Positions 7,280 through 14,512 of a DNA stretch of 18,460 nucleotides are shown here, in pieces (the first letter of the stretch is position 1; each line of letters opens with the position of its first letter). Location: positions 1-18,460 of the forward strand of contig CAYFMW010000027.1 of NCBI GenBank assembly GCA_964344335.1, written 5' to 3'. Below the pieces are notes generated by a model. The model ran no database searches, was not told where the DNA came from, and saw only the letters and a program-made list of their open reading frames with translations. Made by a program: the position numbers and the translations under genes. The DNA is from RUG11894 sp964344335 (GTDB lineage Bacteria; Bacillota; Clostridia; Peptostreptococcales; Anaerovoracaceae).

Positions 7280-8137
7280 ATGAGGCGATTAAAGCTGGCA
7301 ATAAGGGTTAGCGACGCGGAGCTTGCAGAAGTACTTGCGAGGATAATAGCGTCGAGTTATGCATGTTTCGAGTTGACAGCTCCGGATTCGGAGGAAGTGG
7401 AGATGGTGATTAATGATGAGCTTGTTCAGAGTAGCTGCGGTGTCGCCGAGATGCTCAGCAAGGCGGCGGAGGGCTTGAAGGGAGATTTCCGCTTCGGAGA
7501 CAGGGCGGGCTTGTGTAGCTTTACGGCTTTTACGAGTGGCTGTGGCGGCAGCGGTGTAAGCACTTGTGCGAGGCTTTACGGCTCCATGCGGGCGGCCTTG
7601 GATGGCAAGAAGGTTTTGCTTTTGAGTTTGGATCCTTATATCACTTCTGAGGGACACGAAGCAAATTCCGGTCGAGGAATCGCGGAACTTATAACCGTGC
7701 AAATGTCGGAAGGCAAGAGTATTTCGATGCTTCCGGGATGCATTTCGAATGCCCATGGCCTATATACGCCGAGATACAGCTGTCTGAGAAACCCGCTATT
7801 CGATATGTCGGCGAAGGAACTGGAAAAGATATTTATCTGTCTGGAAAACAGCGGAGACTGGGACGAAGTGGTGATAGATGTTCCGAGGGCGAGCGAGGAG
7901 TGGTTCAAAGTAATGTTTATGTGCGAGAAGAGGGTGTTTATTATTCCTGCGGATGAGCGCGCGGATTTAACCCGGAGAGCAATTGTAGATCTGGAATACG
8001 ACCGCGCTCCCGAGGAAGAGAATCGAAACTATAGCTTCCAGCCCGCCCGCTACGAAAGCGGAGAGGAGGCCTCGGATGTCTATGGACCGGCCGGCTATGA
8101 GGTGAGGAAGCTTGCGAAGGCAATGGCGAATGGATAG
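7280..8137 (+). CDS. tadZ: TadZ/CpaE-like ParA/MinD-family ATPase
   Basis: This 285-residue protein sits first in the Tad operon, where TadZ/CpaE normally places the pilus machine in the cell. The N-terminal ~75 residues look like the receiver-like domain of TadZ (MRRLKLAIRVSDAEL). The ATPase part has a P-loop at 86-96 that reads SGCGGSGVSTC. Both lysines of the deviant Walker A are missing (C and V stand in their places). A following strand KVLLLSLDP (111-119) and Walker B-like EVVIDVP (196-202) are present. Such atypical P-loops are known in Firmicute TadZ proteins. ATG 7280 was chosen because GGAGG at 7269-7273 is ideally spaced; ATG 7265 would add five residues and has GAAGGG upstream. 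The gene overlaps tadA by 8 nt. A tad gene by context, with only moderate sequence similarity visible. Confidence 0.82.
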   Translation: MRRLKLAIRVSDAELAEVLARIIASSYACFELTAPDSEEVEMVINDELVQSSCGVAEMLSKAAEGLKGDFRFGDRAGLCSFTAFTSGCGGSGVSTCARLYGSMRAALDGKKVLLLSLDPYITSEGHEANSGRGIAELITVQMSEGKSISMLPGCISNAHGLYTPRYSCLRNPLFDMSAKELEKIFICLENSGDWDEVVIDVPRASEEWFKVMFMCEKRVFIIPADERADLTRRAIVDLEYDRAPEEENRNYSFQPARYESGEEASDVYGPAGYEVRKLAKAMANG

Positions 8138-9341
8138 AAAAAGACCGAGCATATACGCGATTGCGGACAGAGTAAGAAAGCGTATGTCCGCAGCCGGCGT
8201 AAGCTTTACAGACGAAGAGGTTATGGCCATCTGCGCGGAGGAAGTGTATTCGGACAGAGCCGCGGCGAGCCTTGCCTTTATGCGGCAGAGTGAGTTGATA
8301 AGGCTTGTATTCTGCGCACTTCGCTGCGAACTTGAGATCATCCAGGATCTCGCGGACGATCCGGAGGTGACGGAAATAATGGTGAACGGAGCGGACAGCA
8401 TCTTCGTGGAGCGAGCGGGCTGCGTTAGCAGGGCGGAACTTTCTTTTGAATCCAGGGACAGACTCGAGAGCGTTATACAGCGGCTTGCAGCGCGCGTGGG
8501 GAGGGAGATGAACGATCTTAATCCTATAGTCGATGCGCGGCTTTCGGACGGTTCACGGGTGAATGCGGTGCATGCGAGCATAGGGATAGGCGGGCCCTAT
8601 CTTACGATAAGGAAGTTCAACCGCAGTCGCATGACCATGGAGGACCTTATCGCTCAGGGCGATGTAAGTGCCGAGGCGGCGGAGCTGCTGGGTAGATTGG
8701 TCGCCGCGGGCTACAACATGTTCGTATCGGGAGGCACGAGCTCGGGAAAGACGACTTTTCTGAACATACTCTCGGACTATATCCCCGGCGAGGAGAGGAT
8801 AGTCGTAATAGAGGATTCCGCGGAGCTGCAGATCCGGGGAAGAGAAAATCTCGTGCGCCTGGAGGCGAGGAGCCCTAATGCGCAAGGCAAGGGGGCGGTC
8901 AGCATCAGAGAACTCATAAAGACCAGTCTGAGGATGAGGCCGGACAGAATTATTGTCGGGGAGGTTCGCGGAGAGGAAGTTGTTGACATGTTGGCTGCCA
9001 TGAGCACGGGGCACGACGGTTCGCTTTCCACGGGACATGCGAATTCGATAAGAGGGATGCTGGGCAGGTTGGAAACACTCCACATCAGCGCTTCAGGCTT
9101 TCCTCTGCAGAGCGTCAGAACTCAGATCGCTCAGGCGATAGAAATATTCGTGCATCTTGCAAGAAATGCCGGAGGAGCCCGAAGGGTAATGGAATTGAGC
9201 GAGGTCGCGGGGATGAGCGGAGGGGAGATAATGCTTAATCCTCTCTTTGTGTACGAGGCCGAAAAGGGACTTTGCGCAACGGGAAACAGTTTAAAGAACG
9301 ACGCGAAGCTCAGACTGAGGGAGGAATTGTGGGGTGATTGA
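8130..9341 (+). CDS. tadA: TadA/CpaF-type pilus assembly ATPase
   Basis: This 403-residue type II/IV secretion ATPase would form the cytoplasmic hexamer that powers Flp pilus assembly, and possibly retraction. The N-terminal domain carries the family block DPEVTEIMVNG (77-87). The Walker A box GGTSSGKT is at 201-208, the acidic Asp-box region VIEDSAELQI is at 226-235, Walker B is IIVGEVRG at 274-281, and the His box GHDGSLSTGHAN is at 294-305. Every catalytic element is intact. ATG 8130 is preferred over TTG 8112 because GAAGG at 8116-8120 precedes it at 9 nt. It overlaps the tadZ stop by 8 nt (ATGGATAG). It is the best-conserved gene of the operon and secures the Tad assignment. Confidence 0.95.
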   Translation: MDRKRPSIYAIADRVRKRMSAAGVSFTDEEVMAICAEEVYSDRAAASLAFMRQSELIRLVFCALRCELEIIQDLADDPEVTEIMVNGADSIFVERAGCVSRAELSFESRDRLESVIQRLAARVGREMNDLNPIVDARLSDGSRVNAVHASIGIGGPYLTIRKFNRSRMTMEDLIAQGDVSAEAAELLGRLVAAGYNMFVSGGTSSGKTTFLNILSDYIPGEERIVVIEDSAELQIRGRENLVRLEARSPNAQGKGAVSIRELIKTSLRMRPDRIIVGEVRGEEVVDMLAAMSTGHDGSLSTGHANSIRGMLGRLETLHISASGFPLQSVRTQIAQAIEIFVHLARNAGGARRVMELSEVAGMSGGEIMLNPLFVYEAEKGLCATGNSLKNDAKLRLREELWGD

Positions 9342-10077
9342 TTACCGGCTCTATAGCTTGAGCGGTAAAGAGAGGCGGGATTACTATATCGCTGCCTGCC
9401 TTGCCTTGGCCGCATTGGGATTTCTATTCTATCGCAGCTCAATAATGAGCCTGATATGCACCGCAATAGCCGTCCCCTGCGAGAAACTCTATGCGAAGAT
9501 TCTTCGGGAGAGGCGCAGGGCGAGGCTGCTCGAAGGCTTCAGAGATGTGCTCTACTCTATTTCGGCTTCCGTGGCGGCGGGCAGGCAGATGCCTCAGGCG
9601 ATAGAGGATTGCGCCCTGCAGATGGAGCTGAGCTACGGCAAGGAAGCCGATATCGCGCGGGAGATGAGCGCCATAGCGCAGCATTACAGTGAGATGCATG
9701 GGGATGCATCCGCCATGCTCTGCGATCTGGGAGAGAGGAGCGGAATAGCTGAAATATCGCAGTTTGCCGCCTCCTACAGAATCTGCGAGCGAAGCGGAGG
9801 CGACCTTGAGGAAGTCTGTCTTCGCAGTGCGAATCTCCTGCTCGATAAGATAGCATTCGCGGGGGAGGTGAAGGCGATAATCGCGCAGAAGAAGCTCGAT
9901 ATCGGCATGCTGGTAAGCCTGCCTCTCATAATCTTGCTCTTCCTCAATCTTACTGCGCCCGATTACACCGCGCCGCTATATACGACAATCTCCGGGCGGC
10001 TTATCATGACATTGTGCCTTGGTGGTATAGGATTTTCGCTATGGCTGAGTTTAAAGATTACAAAGATAAAATTGTAG
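9334..10077 (+). CDS. tadB: TadB-like inner-membrane platform protein
   Basis: This 247-residue GspF/T2SSF-superfamily protein would pair with TadC to form the membrane platform that the TadA ATPase rotates. Predicted membrane segments lie near residues 19-45 and in two C-terminal helices around 194-210 and 220-240. Between them is the cytoplasmic helical bundle, with the typical LLEGFRDVLYSISASVAAGR and later SGGDLEEV. GTG 9334 is the start, with GGGAGG at 9319-9324. It overlaps tadA by 8 nt (GTGATTGA). The gene overlaps tadC by 37 nt. The length is slightly short for TadB, mainly because the N-terminal membrane part is brief. Confidence 0.87.
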   Translation: MIDYRLYSLSGKERRDYYIAACLALAALGFLFYRSSIMSLICTAIAVPCEKLYAKILRERRRARLLEGFRDVLYSISASVAAGRQMPQAIEDCALQMELSYGKEADIAREMSAIAQHYSEMHGDASAMLCDLGERSGIAEISQFAASYRICERSGGDLEEVCLRSANLLLDKIAFAGEVKAIIAQKKLDIGMLVSLPLIILLFLNLTAPDYTAPLYTTISGRLIMTLCLGGIGFSLWLSLKITKIKL

Positions 10078-11387
10078 CCGCGGTTTTCGGGTTTTGGCGG
10101 CGAGTGAAGGAAAAAAGCGAGGAGAAATTTTTGCCCTATGCCCTCCTTGAGAGCTGCGGGGCGGACATAGACGGGCAGCTCAGGCGGGGCGATGCCGCAG
10201 CCCTCAAGGCGATAAAGATTGCGGCGGCAGTGGCTTTGACACTCGTAATCGCCGTGTGTGCCGGCTCTTTTAAGAGGCCTGCGCTCTCCGAGCTTTTGAA
10301 AAGGGCGGATCCCGGTGAAGGAAATTCGTATGCGGAGCTGCAGCTTCGAATGGATTATGAAGGAAATGTGCTGGTGGAAGATATCAGCCTTAAAATTGCG
10401 GAAAGGGAGTTGAGTGCGGAAGAAGCGGATGTCCTCTTTGATGAATGTGAGCGCCGCTTAGCGGAAATCATAGAAGGAGCAGGCGAGGACGGTGAGCTTT
10501 CGGGCGATCTTGAGCTTCCGAGGCGTTCCGAGGACGGCTCGGTCGATATCTATTGGGAGAGCAGCAGGCCCGAGATAATCGATGAGCGAGGCAGACTAAA
10601 TGCGCTCGGATTGAAAGGAAGGACGCTTGTGGTTTTGAAGGCGCTAATGAGGGTGGGGGATTGCAGCAGGGAGCTGTTTTTTCGGGTTACGATATCTCCG
10701 GATTCCATAGAGGATTATACTCCGTCGCTTAGAAGGGAAGCTGCGCGGGTGGTGAGGGAAATCGAGGAGGATCCGGGTCTGCAGAGTCTGGTACTTCCGG
10801 AACGCAGCCCCGGCGGCGCAGAGCTTAAATGGAGCGTTCCCGGAAAGGCTTTTCCGACGGAGATGATTGCGTTATTTCTTCTCGCTTCTTTGGCCATATT
10901 TTTCTCGCGGCACGATTCGCTCGAGAAGAGACTCAGGCGCGCAAAAGAGGATTTTGAGAGGGAAATTCCCGAAATGAGCCTACAGCTCACCCTGCTGCTA
11001 AACGCGGGGCTGGTCGTGACTGCGGCCTTCGACGAACTTATAGATATGAACCGAGACAGCGAAAATCCACTTTACAGGGCGCTGGGGCGCCTTAGGGAAA
11101 GGAGCTTGGAGTCGAACAGCTCTTTCGTCAGGGAGCTGTATGTCTATGCCTCGAAGACGGGGATACGCGAGTTTATACGATTTGCGAATCTCGTGATGGA
11201 TGGAAGCGAGCGCGGCAGCGAGCTTGCGGAGAAGCTGGAAAGGGAGAGACAGCAGGAGTGGGGCGGGCGGCTCAATGCGGCCAAGGCTCGGGCCAAGGAG
11301 GCGGAGACCAAGCTCTGCCTGCCATTGATGATATTGCTCATCGTTCTGGTGGTAATATGCGTGGCACCGGCGATGATGGAGATGTAA
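10041..11387 (+). CDS. tadC: Enlarged TadC-like platform protein with extracytoplasmic insert
   Basis: This 448-residue protein has its C-terminal part (about 295-445) like the T2SSF domain of TadC, including EIPEMSLQLTLLLNAGL and ELYVYASKTGIREFIRFANL, followed by a last membrane helix (424-444). Two other helices are at 56-76 and 272-288. Between them, residues 77-271 should lie outside the membrane. This part contains an Ig-like pattern, LELPRRSEDGSVDIYWESS then PEIIDERGRLN (157-187), reminiscent of atrophied bacterial Ig domains. A half copy (LVLPERSPGGAELKW) sits next to the second helix. ATG 10041 is used, with TAGGA at 10028-10032, inside the end of tadB. Long TadC-like proteins of this layout probably occur in other Clostridia; the role of the insert is unknown. 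Confidence 0.82.
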   Translation: MAEFKDYKDKIVAAVFGFWRRVKEKSEEKFLPYALLESCGADIDGQLRRGDAAALKAIKIAAAVALTLVIAVCAGSFKRPALSELLKRADPGEGNSYAELQLRMDYEGNVLVEDISLKIAERELSAEEADVLFDECERRLAEIIEGAGEDGELSGDLELPRRSEDGSVDIYWESSRPEIIDERGRLNALGLKGRTLVVLKALMRVGDCSRELFFRVTISPDSIEDYTPSLRREAARVVREIEEDPGLQSLVLPERSPGGAELKWSVPGKAFPTEMIALFLLASLAIFFSRHDSLEKRLRRAKEDFEREIPEMSLQLTLLLNAGLVVTAAFDELIDMNRDSENPLYRALGRLRERSLESNSSFVRELYVYASKTGIREFIRFANLVMDGSERGSELAEKLERERQQEWGGRLNAAKARAKEAETKLCLPLMILLIVLVVICVAPAMMEM

Positions 11388-11403
11388 AGAAAGGAGAAAT
11401 GTC

Positions 11404-11577
11404 ATGGAAAAATTCATCGTGAATTTAAAATGCAGGCTATGCAGTCGCGACGGTATGGAGATGGTGCAGGTCGCAATCCTGATAGCGATAGCCATCTTTA
11501 TCGGGCTCATATTCAAGGATAAGATAGGGAAGTTTATTAACGATGTCTTCGGCGAGCTTTTTCGAAGCGGTTTCTAA
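11404..11577 (+). CDS. flp: Flp1-like type IVb pilin (small major pilin candidate)
   Basis: This is a 57-residue pilin-like protein: a short positively charged N-terminus with two cysteines (MEKFIVNLKCRLCSRDG), one hydrophobic helix (MEMVQVAILIAIAIFIGLIF), and a charged amphipathic end (KDKIGKFINDVFGELFRSGF). This is the layout of Flp1-like pilins in Gram-positive Tad loci. It is the likely filament subunit, made as a prepilin and cut after G17. The acidic residue is at +2 (E19) rather than +5, where Q22 stands. AAAGGAG at 11390-11396 gives a strong ribosome binding site with a 7-nt spacer. This is the only gene of the operon with a real gap in front (16 nt), which fits a need for high expression. 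Its last 35 nt overlap the next gene. Confidence 0.87.
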   Translation: MEKFIVNLKCRLCSRDGMEMVQVAILIAIAIFIGLIFKDKIGKFINDVFGELFRSGF

Positions 11578-11785
11578 GAAGGACGGCAGTGCCATGGTCG
11601 AGGCGGCTTTGGTATTTCCTCTGCTTGTGCTGATGATTGCAGGGATAGTGAGCTGCGCCCTTTATGTGCAGGATCATATAAGGCAGGATGCTGAAAGGCA
11701 CAGGGCCGAGGCGAGCGAGTACCTTGAGAGCTCAGTTATGAGGCCGGAGACGCCGCTGAGACTGGAATGGGTCTCAGATGAATAG
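11543..11785 (+). CDS. TadE-like minor pseudopilin (short)
   Basis: This 80-residue protein has the TadE prepilin signal DGSAMVEAALVFPLL: cleavage after G15 would put E20 at the canonical +5 position. A ~23-residue hydrophobic helix follows, then a short charged end. TadE proteins are minor pseudopilins that start or support Flp filaments. Most TadE proteins are longer, so only the pilin core is kept here. ATG 11543 lies inside the flp gene (35-nt overlap), and no later start retains the prepilin motif. GGGAAG upstream is a weak ribosome binding site, so coupling to flp is likely. The end overlaps the following gene by 8 nt (ATGAATAG). Confidence 0.82.
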   Translation: MSSASFFEAVSKKDGSAMVEAALVFPLLVLMIAGIVSCALYVQDHIRQDAERHRAEASEYLESSVMRPETPLRLEWVSDE

Positions 11786-13193
11786 GAGATTTCCTTATCG
11801 GAGCGGATTTCGGAAAAACGGCGGCTTTTCTTCGGTATATACCGCTATGATTCTGGCGAGCCTCACGGCCTTTCTTTTGGTAATAGCAGAGGTCTGCGCC
11901 GGCTTTGCCGCAGGGAGCATCTGCGAAAATATCTGCGCAATCACCGGGCAGTCTGCGCTGTCGGAGTATCAGAGGAGTCTGCAGGAGCGCTACGGAATAT
12001 TTGCGCTTAGGGGCAGCGAAGCCGAGCTGGAACAAATATGCACTTACTACATAGTTGCAAATGCGGAATCTTCCGGAGGGGTGGTGAAGCCGCGTCTAAA
12101 GGAATGCGTCGTCAGCACTGAAGAGAGCGAAGGACTTAATTACGAAGCTTTTGCGGAGCAGGTGGAAAAGCTCGGGACTTTGCTCGCCGCTAAGGCACTG
12201 ATCGAAAAGAGCTCGCTATCGAATTTATTTGCCGGACTCGGAGGGATAGTTGATATTTCTTCGGGCGGAGAAGATGCGATTGAAGAACTCGAGAGTCTGC
12301 GCAAAAAACCCGAGCCGGTCTACGATGAGGACGGGTGTGAAATCCCGGAGGATAGCTCTTCGGTAGAGCGCAGAGAGCAGGCGGGCAGCCTCATCGAAGA
12401 GTACAGGCAGGCGGGGGAGCATGAAGACGAAGTTTTCGAAGGAGGAAGTCTATCTGGCATCGATATATCCAATTTACCTAGCAGGCTTCTCGGCGTTTCC
12501 GAGACTTATTCCTTGATTTTTTCAGGGGGAATCGCTGAGTTGAGCCTGGAGACCATCGCACAATCGGTTTACATAAATCAAATATTTGCGAATTATGTAA
12601 ATAAGTCCGGCGATATTTTGTATTTAGAATGCGAATATATACTTTTTGGCGCGTCGAGCGACGAGGATAACATTGGAAGAACATCCCGATGTCTGTTCGC
12701 TCTGAGGGCGGCTATAAACTTGGTGGAAATCTATGCCGACTCCGCTCAGATGGCCGAGATAAGTGCTCTTGCGGCTTCATTTTCCGCAATTCCGCATTCC
12801 CTCGCCAGCTTCATAATAGCTGCGACCAGGGCGGCTCTCGCGGCGCGCAGCGATCTTTCCGCGCTGAAATCCGGCGGGACGGTTCCTCTGATTTCGGAGC
12901 GCCTTATGAATGCTTCGGGCATAGGCTTTACCGAAGTCGTAAATTCCTTTGGGGATTATGGCGATTACATTTTTCTTTTGATGTTGATGCTTCCTGAGGA
13001 GGCGAGGATGACCAGATTGATGGATATAATGCAGCTGAATATAGCGGAAGGACAGGGCGAAGCATTCTCCTTTCGGGACTACTGCTACGGCTTTAAATTG
13101 TGCGTGCAATTTGAAAAGGGCGTTCATTTGCCGGCGAGTTTAGGAGCTGACAGGCGATATGGATATGTTGAGCAGAAACACATATACAGATAA
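11778..13193 (+). CDS. DUF5702 (TadG-like) protein of the Tad operon
   Basis: This 471-residue protein has a single N-terminal hydrophobic helix (~20-46) after a basic start and an extracytoplasmic remainder, an architecture like TadG or other large minor pilins. The region after the helix (LSEYQRSLQERYGIFALRG) and the blocks LYLECEYILFGASSDEDNIG (281-300), then CLFALRAAINLVEIY and ARMTRLMDIMQLNI, match the pattern I know from DUF5702 proteins encoded in clostridial Tad loci. Residues 165-225 are acidic and probably disordered. The +5 residue after the likely cut (G15 or G16) is not glutamate, so processing by a prepilin peptidase is uncertain. ATG 11778 overlaps the TadE stop by 8 nt. The function is unproven: minor pilin or assembly factor by context. 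Confidence 0.8.
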   Translation: MNRRFPYRSGFRKNGGFSSVYTAMILASLTAFLLVIAEVCAGFAAGSICENICAITGQSALSEYQRSLQERYGIFALRGSEAELEQICTYYIVANAESSGGVVKPRLKECVVSTEESEGLNYEAFAEQVEKLGTLLAAKALIEKSSLSNLFAGLGGIVDISSGGEDAIEELESLRKKPEPVYDEDGCEIPEDSSSVERREQAGSLIEEYRQAGEHEDEVFEGGSLSGIDISNLPSRLLGVSETYSLIFSGGIAELSLETIAQSVYINQIFANYVNKSGDILYLECEYILFGASSDEDNIGRTSRCLFALRAAINLVEIYADSAQMAEISALAASFSAIPHSLASFIIAATRAALAARSDLSALKSGGTVPLISERLMNASGIGFTEVVNSFGDYGDYIFLLMLMLPEEARMTRLMDIMQLNIAEGQGEAFSFRDYCYGFKLCVQFEKGVHLPASLGADRRYGYVEQKHIYR

Positions 13194-13950
13194 GTCTCGT
13201 CGCGGTTCGATAATCGTCGATGCGGCCTGCTTTATGCCGATTTTCCTGATTGCGATGATGATGCTGATCTTTATCGCGACCCAGGCGGGCGTGGAAGATA
13301 CGGTGGTGGCGGCCGGCCGCAGGGGGGCTGCCGCCTCCGCATTGGTCGATTCCGCGCTTGAGGAAGATTCCTCCGCGGCCTCTGCGGCTTCGTTTGCCGC
13401 GGGATTTTTTCTTAGCCTCGGCGATGAGTGGGAGGAGGGGCCCACCGTTCTCCTGACCGGTTTTAAAAGCGATCTCTCCGAGAGGCTCTCGCCGGGGCTT
13501 TCGATAGACGGAATCTGCGAGGCGAAGCTGCATGTGCTCAGAAGGGCTGGGTTTGAAGGCCTTCTTTCGAGGCTTGTAAATTCGAAGCGAAGAATAGTCT
13601 TTCGCCCCTGGCGGGGAGAATCGGAGCGGCCTTGCGCATGCGATTCGGACAGAGTGTATGTCTTTCCGAAGAGCGGCGAGCGCTATCATGCTGAGGGTTG
13701 CAGAATTTTGCGCGAAGGAAGTGTGCAGCTTGTTTTGAATGCGGAGCTCAGGAAGAAGTTCTCGGGATGTAAACTCTGCGATGCCGCTATTCTGCCCGAC
13801 GGGGCCTTTGTGTATATGTTTTCGGAGGACTCAAAGACTTATCATAAGAAGAACTGCTCCTGCATCACGAAGTACTTCGTAAGTATGCCAAAAAGCGAGG
13901 CGATAGAGAGTGGTTACACGCCTTGCATGATATGCTCGGGAGGCGACTGA
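13159..13950 (+). CDS. Pseudopilin with two tandem Cys/His modules
   Basis: This 263-residue protein has a TadE/TadF-like N-terminus, RRGSIIVDAACFMPIFLIAM. Cleavage after G16 would put D21 at +5 instead of the usual E. The middle part (60-150) is alanine-rich then unremarkable. The C-terminus has two copies of a Y-H-x3-C ... C-x2-C module. Copy 1 has Y176, H177, C181, C204 and C207; copy 2 has Y228, H229, C233, C256 and C259. All five positions are shifted by exactly 52 residues. Similar single modules are known at the ends of secreted clostridial proteins and are presumed to bind zinc. ATG 13159 overlaps the upstream stop by 35 nt. The role is unknown; a metal-stabilised tip or adhesive part is an inference. 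Confidence 0.8.
   Translation: MDMLSRNTYTDKSRRGSIIVDAACFMPIFLIAMMMLIFIATQAGVEDTVVAAGRRGAAASALVDSALEEDSSAASAASFAAGFFLSLGDEWEEGPTVLLTGFKSDLSERLSPGLSIDGICEAKLHVLRRAGFEGLLSRLVNSKRRIVFRPWRGESERPCACDSDRVYVFPKSGERYHAEGCRILREGSVQLVLNAELRKKFSGCKLCDAAILPDGAFVYMFSEDSKTYHKKNCSCITKYFVSMPKSEAIESGYTPCMICSGGD
13654..13935 (+). repeat. Tandem 52-residue Y-H-C/C-x2-C modules (in frame)
   Basis: Two copies start VYVF (residue 166, base 13654) and VYMF (residue 218, base 13810). Each holds YH-x3-C, then 22 residues, then C-x2-C. The 156-bp period is exact at protein level, while the DNA copies have diverged, so this is an old duplication under selection on the ligands. Confidence 0.85.
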
Positions 13951-14456
13951 TGCCGAATTTCCTGCTTGAAATCTGGATATCGGGAAGATGTCCCCTATTG
14001 TGTCCGGTGCGAAGATTGGGCGTGCGAGGGGGCGAAGGCGGGTCGCAGCTTCTCGTCATCAGGGACGGGCTCATGAATCTCCCGCTCTATCTTTCGGAGC
14101 GAAGGGCGGGCGTGAACTCCGGATTTGCAGAGTTGCTAAGGTTCCTGCGGCTCTTTGTATATGCTTGTATACTTGCCGAGGATTGGCTCATCGAAGATAA
14201 ATTCGTTTCCCTCGAAAAAGAGGATATTCTCTTCGACCCTGCTGATTTTTCCGCGAAACTCGTATTGAGAGAAGAGGCTGCGGAAGGGCGTTTCGTGCCG
14301 CGATTTATAGATTTGTGCTCAAAACTGCCCGCAAATGCGGATTTGATAGCAGAGAAGCTGTTTAAGACGGAGGCTGAAGCGCTCATGGACAAGAGGGCGC
14401 TTTTGAGATTTCTGGCCGCATGGGAATACGAGATTTCCGCCTGCCTGCGCCATTGA
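13950..14456 (+). CDS. DUF6382-like protein, last gene of the Tad operon
   Basis: This 168-residue soluble protein has no signal peptide or membrane helix. Weak similarity to the N-terminal DUF6382 domain of larger Tad-locus proteins is seen in the opening strand with ISGRCPLLCPVRRLG (10-24), a central helix ELLRFLRLFVYACILAEDWL (61-80), and LEKEDILFDPADFSAKLVL (88-106), where the family has LLDPEYIF-type sequence. The larger relatives usually add an FHA phosphopeptide-binding domain after this part; here the gene ends without one. ATG 13950 is chosen because GGGAGG at 13938-13943 is 6 nt upstream, and it overlaps the previous stop by 1 nt (TGATG). The family assignment is by pattern memory and is tentative. 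Role: perhaps regulation or docking on the cytoplasmic side. Confidence 0.65.
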   Translation: MPNFLLEIWISGRCPLLCPVRRLGVRGGEGGSQLLVIRDGLMNLPLYLSERRAGVNSGFAELLRFLRLFVYACILAEDWLIEDKFVSLEKEDILFDPADFSAKLVLREEAAEGRFVPRFIDLCSKLPANADLIAEKLFKTEAEALMDKRALLRFLAAWEYEISACLRH

Positions 14457-14480
14457 AAAAGGGCCCGGATATCCGAGCCC
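14456..14480 (-). terminator. Terminator of the minus-strand zinc-ribbon gene
   Basis: Read on the minus strand, GGGCTCGGA and TCCGGGCCC pair over an ATAT loop, with one U-G pair, and run into TTTTT at 14460-14456. On the plus strand the same position is a C-A mismatch and no T-tract follows, so it works best for the minus-strand gene. The T-tract overlaps the stop codon of the last Tad gene. Confidence 0.8.
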
Positions 14481-14512
14481 CCATGGGTTGTCGCAATTGG
14501 AGCCTTTAGAAT

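Noticed and set aside
7967..8581. Long minus-strand open frame of about 200 codons
   Set aside because: It is antisense to tadZ and tadA, with low-complexity serine-rich sequence and no recognisable domain; it is a shadow of the GC bias in the real genes.
13093..13689. Minus-strand open frame of 198 codons
   Set aside because: It is antisense to the pseudopilin gene, with basic low-complexity sequence and no motif.
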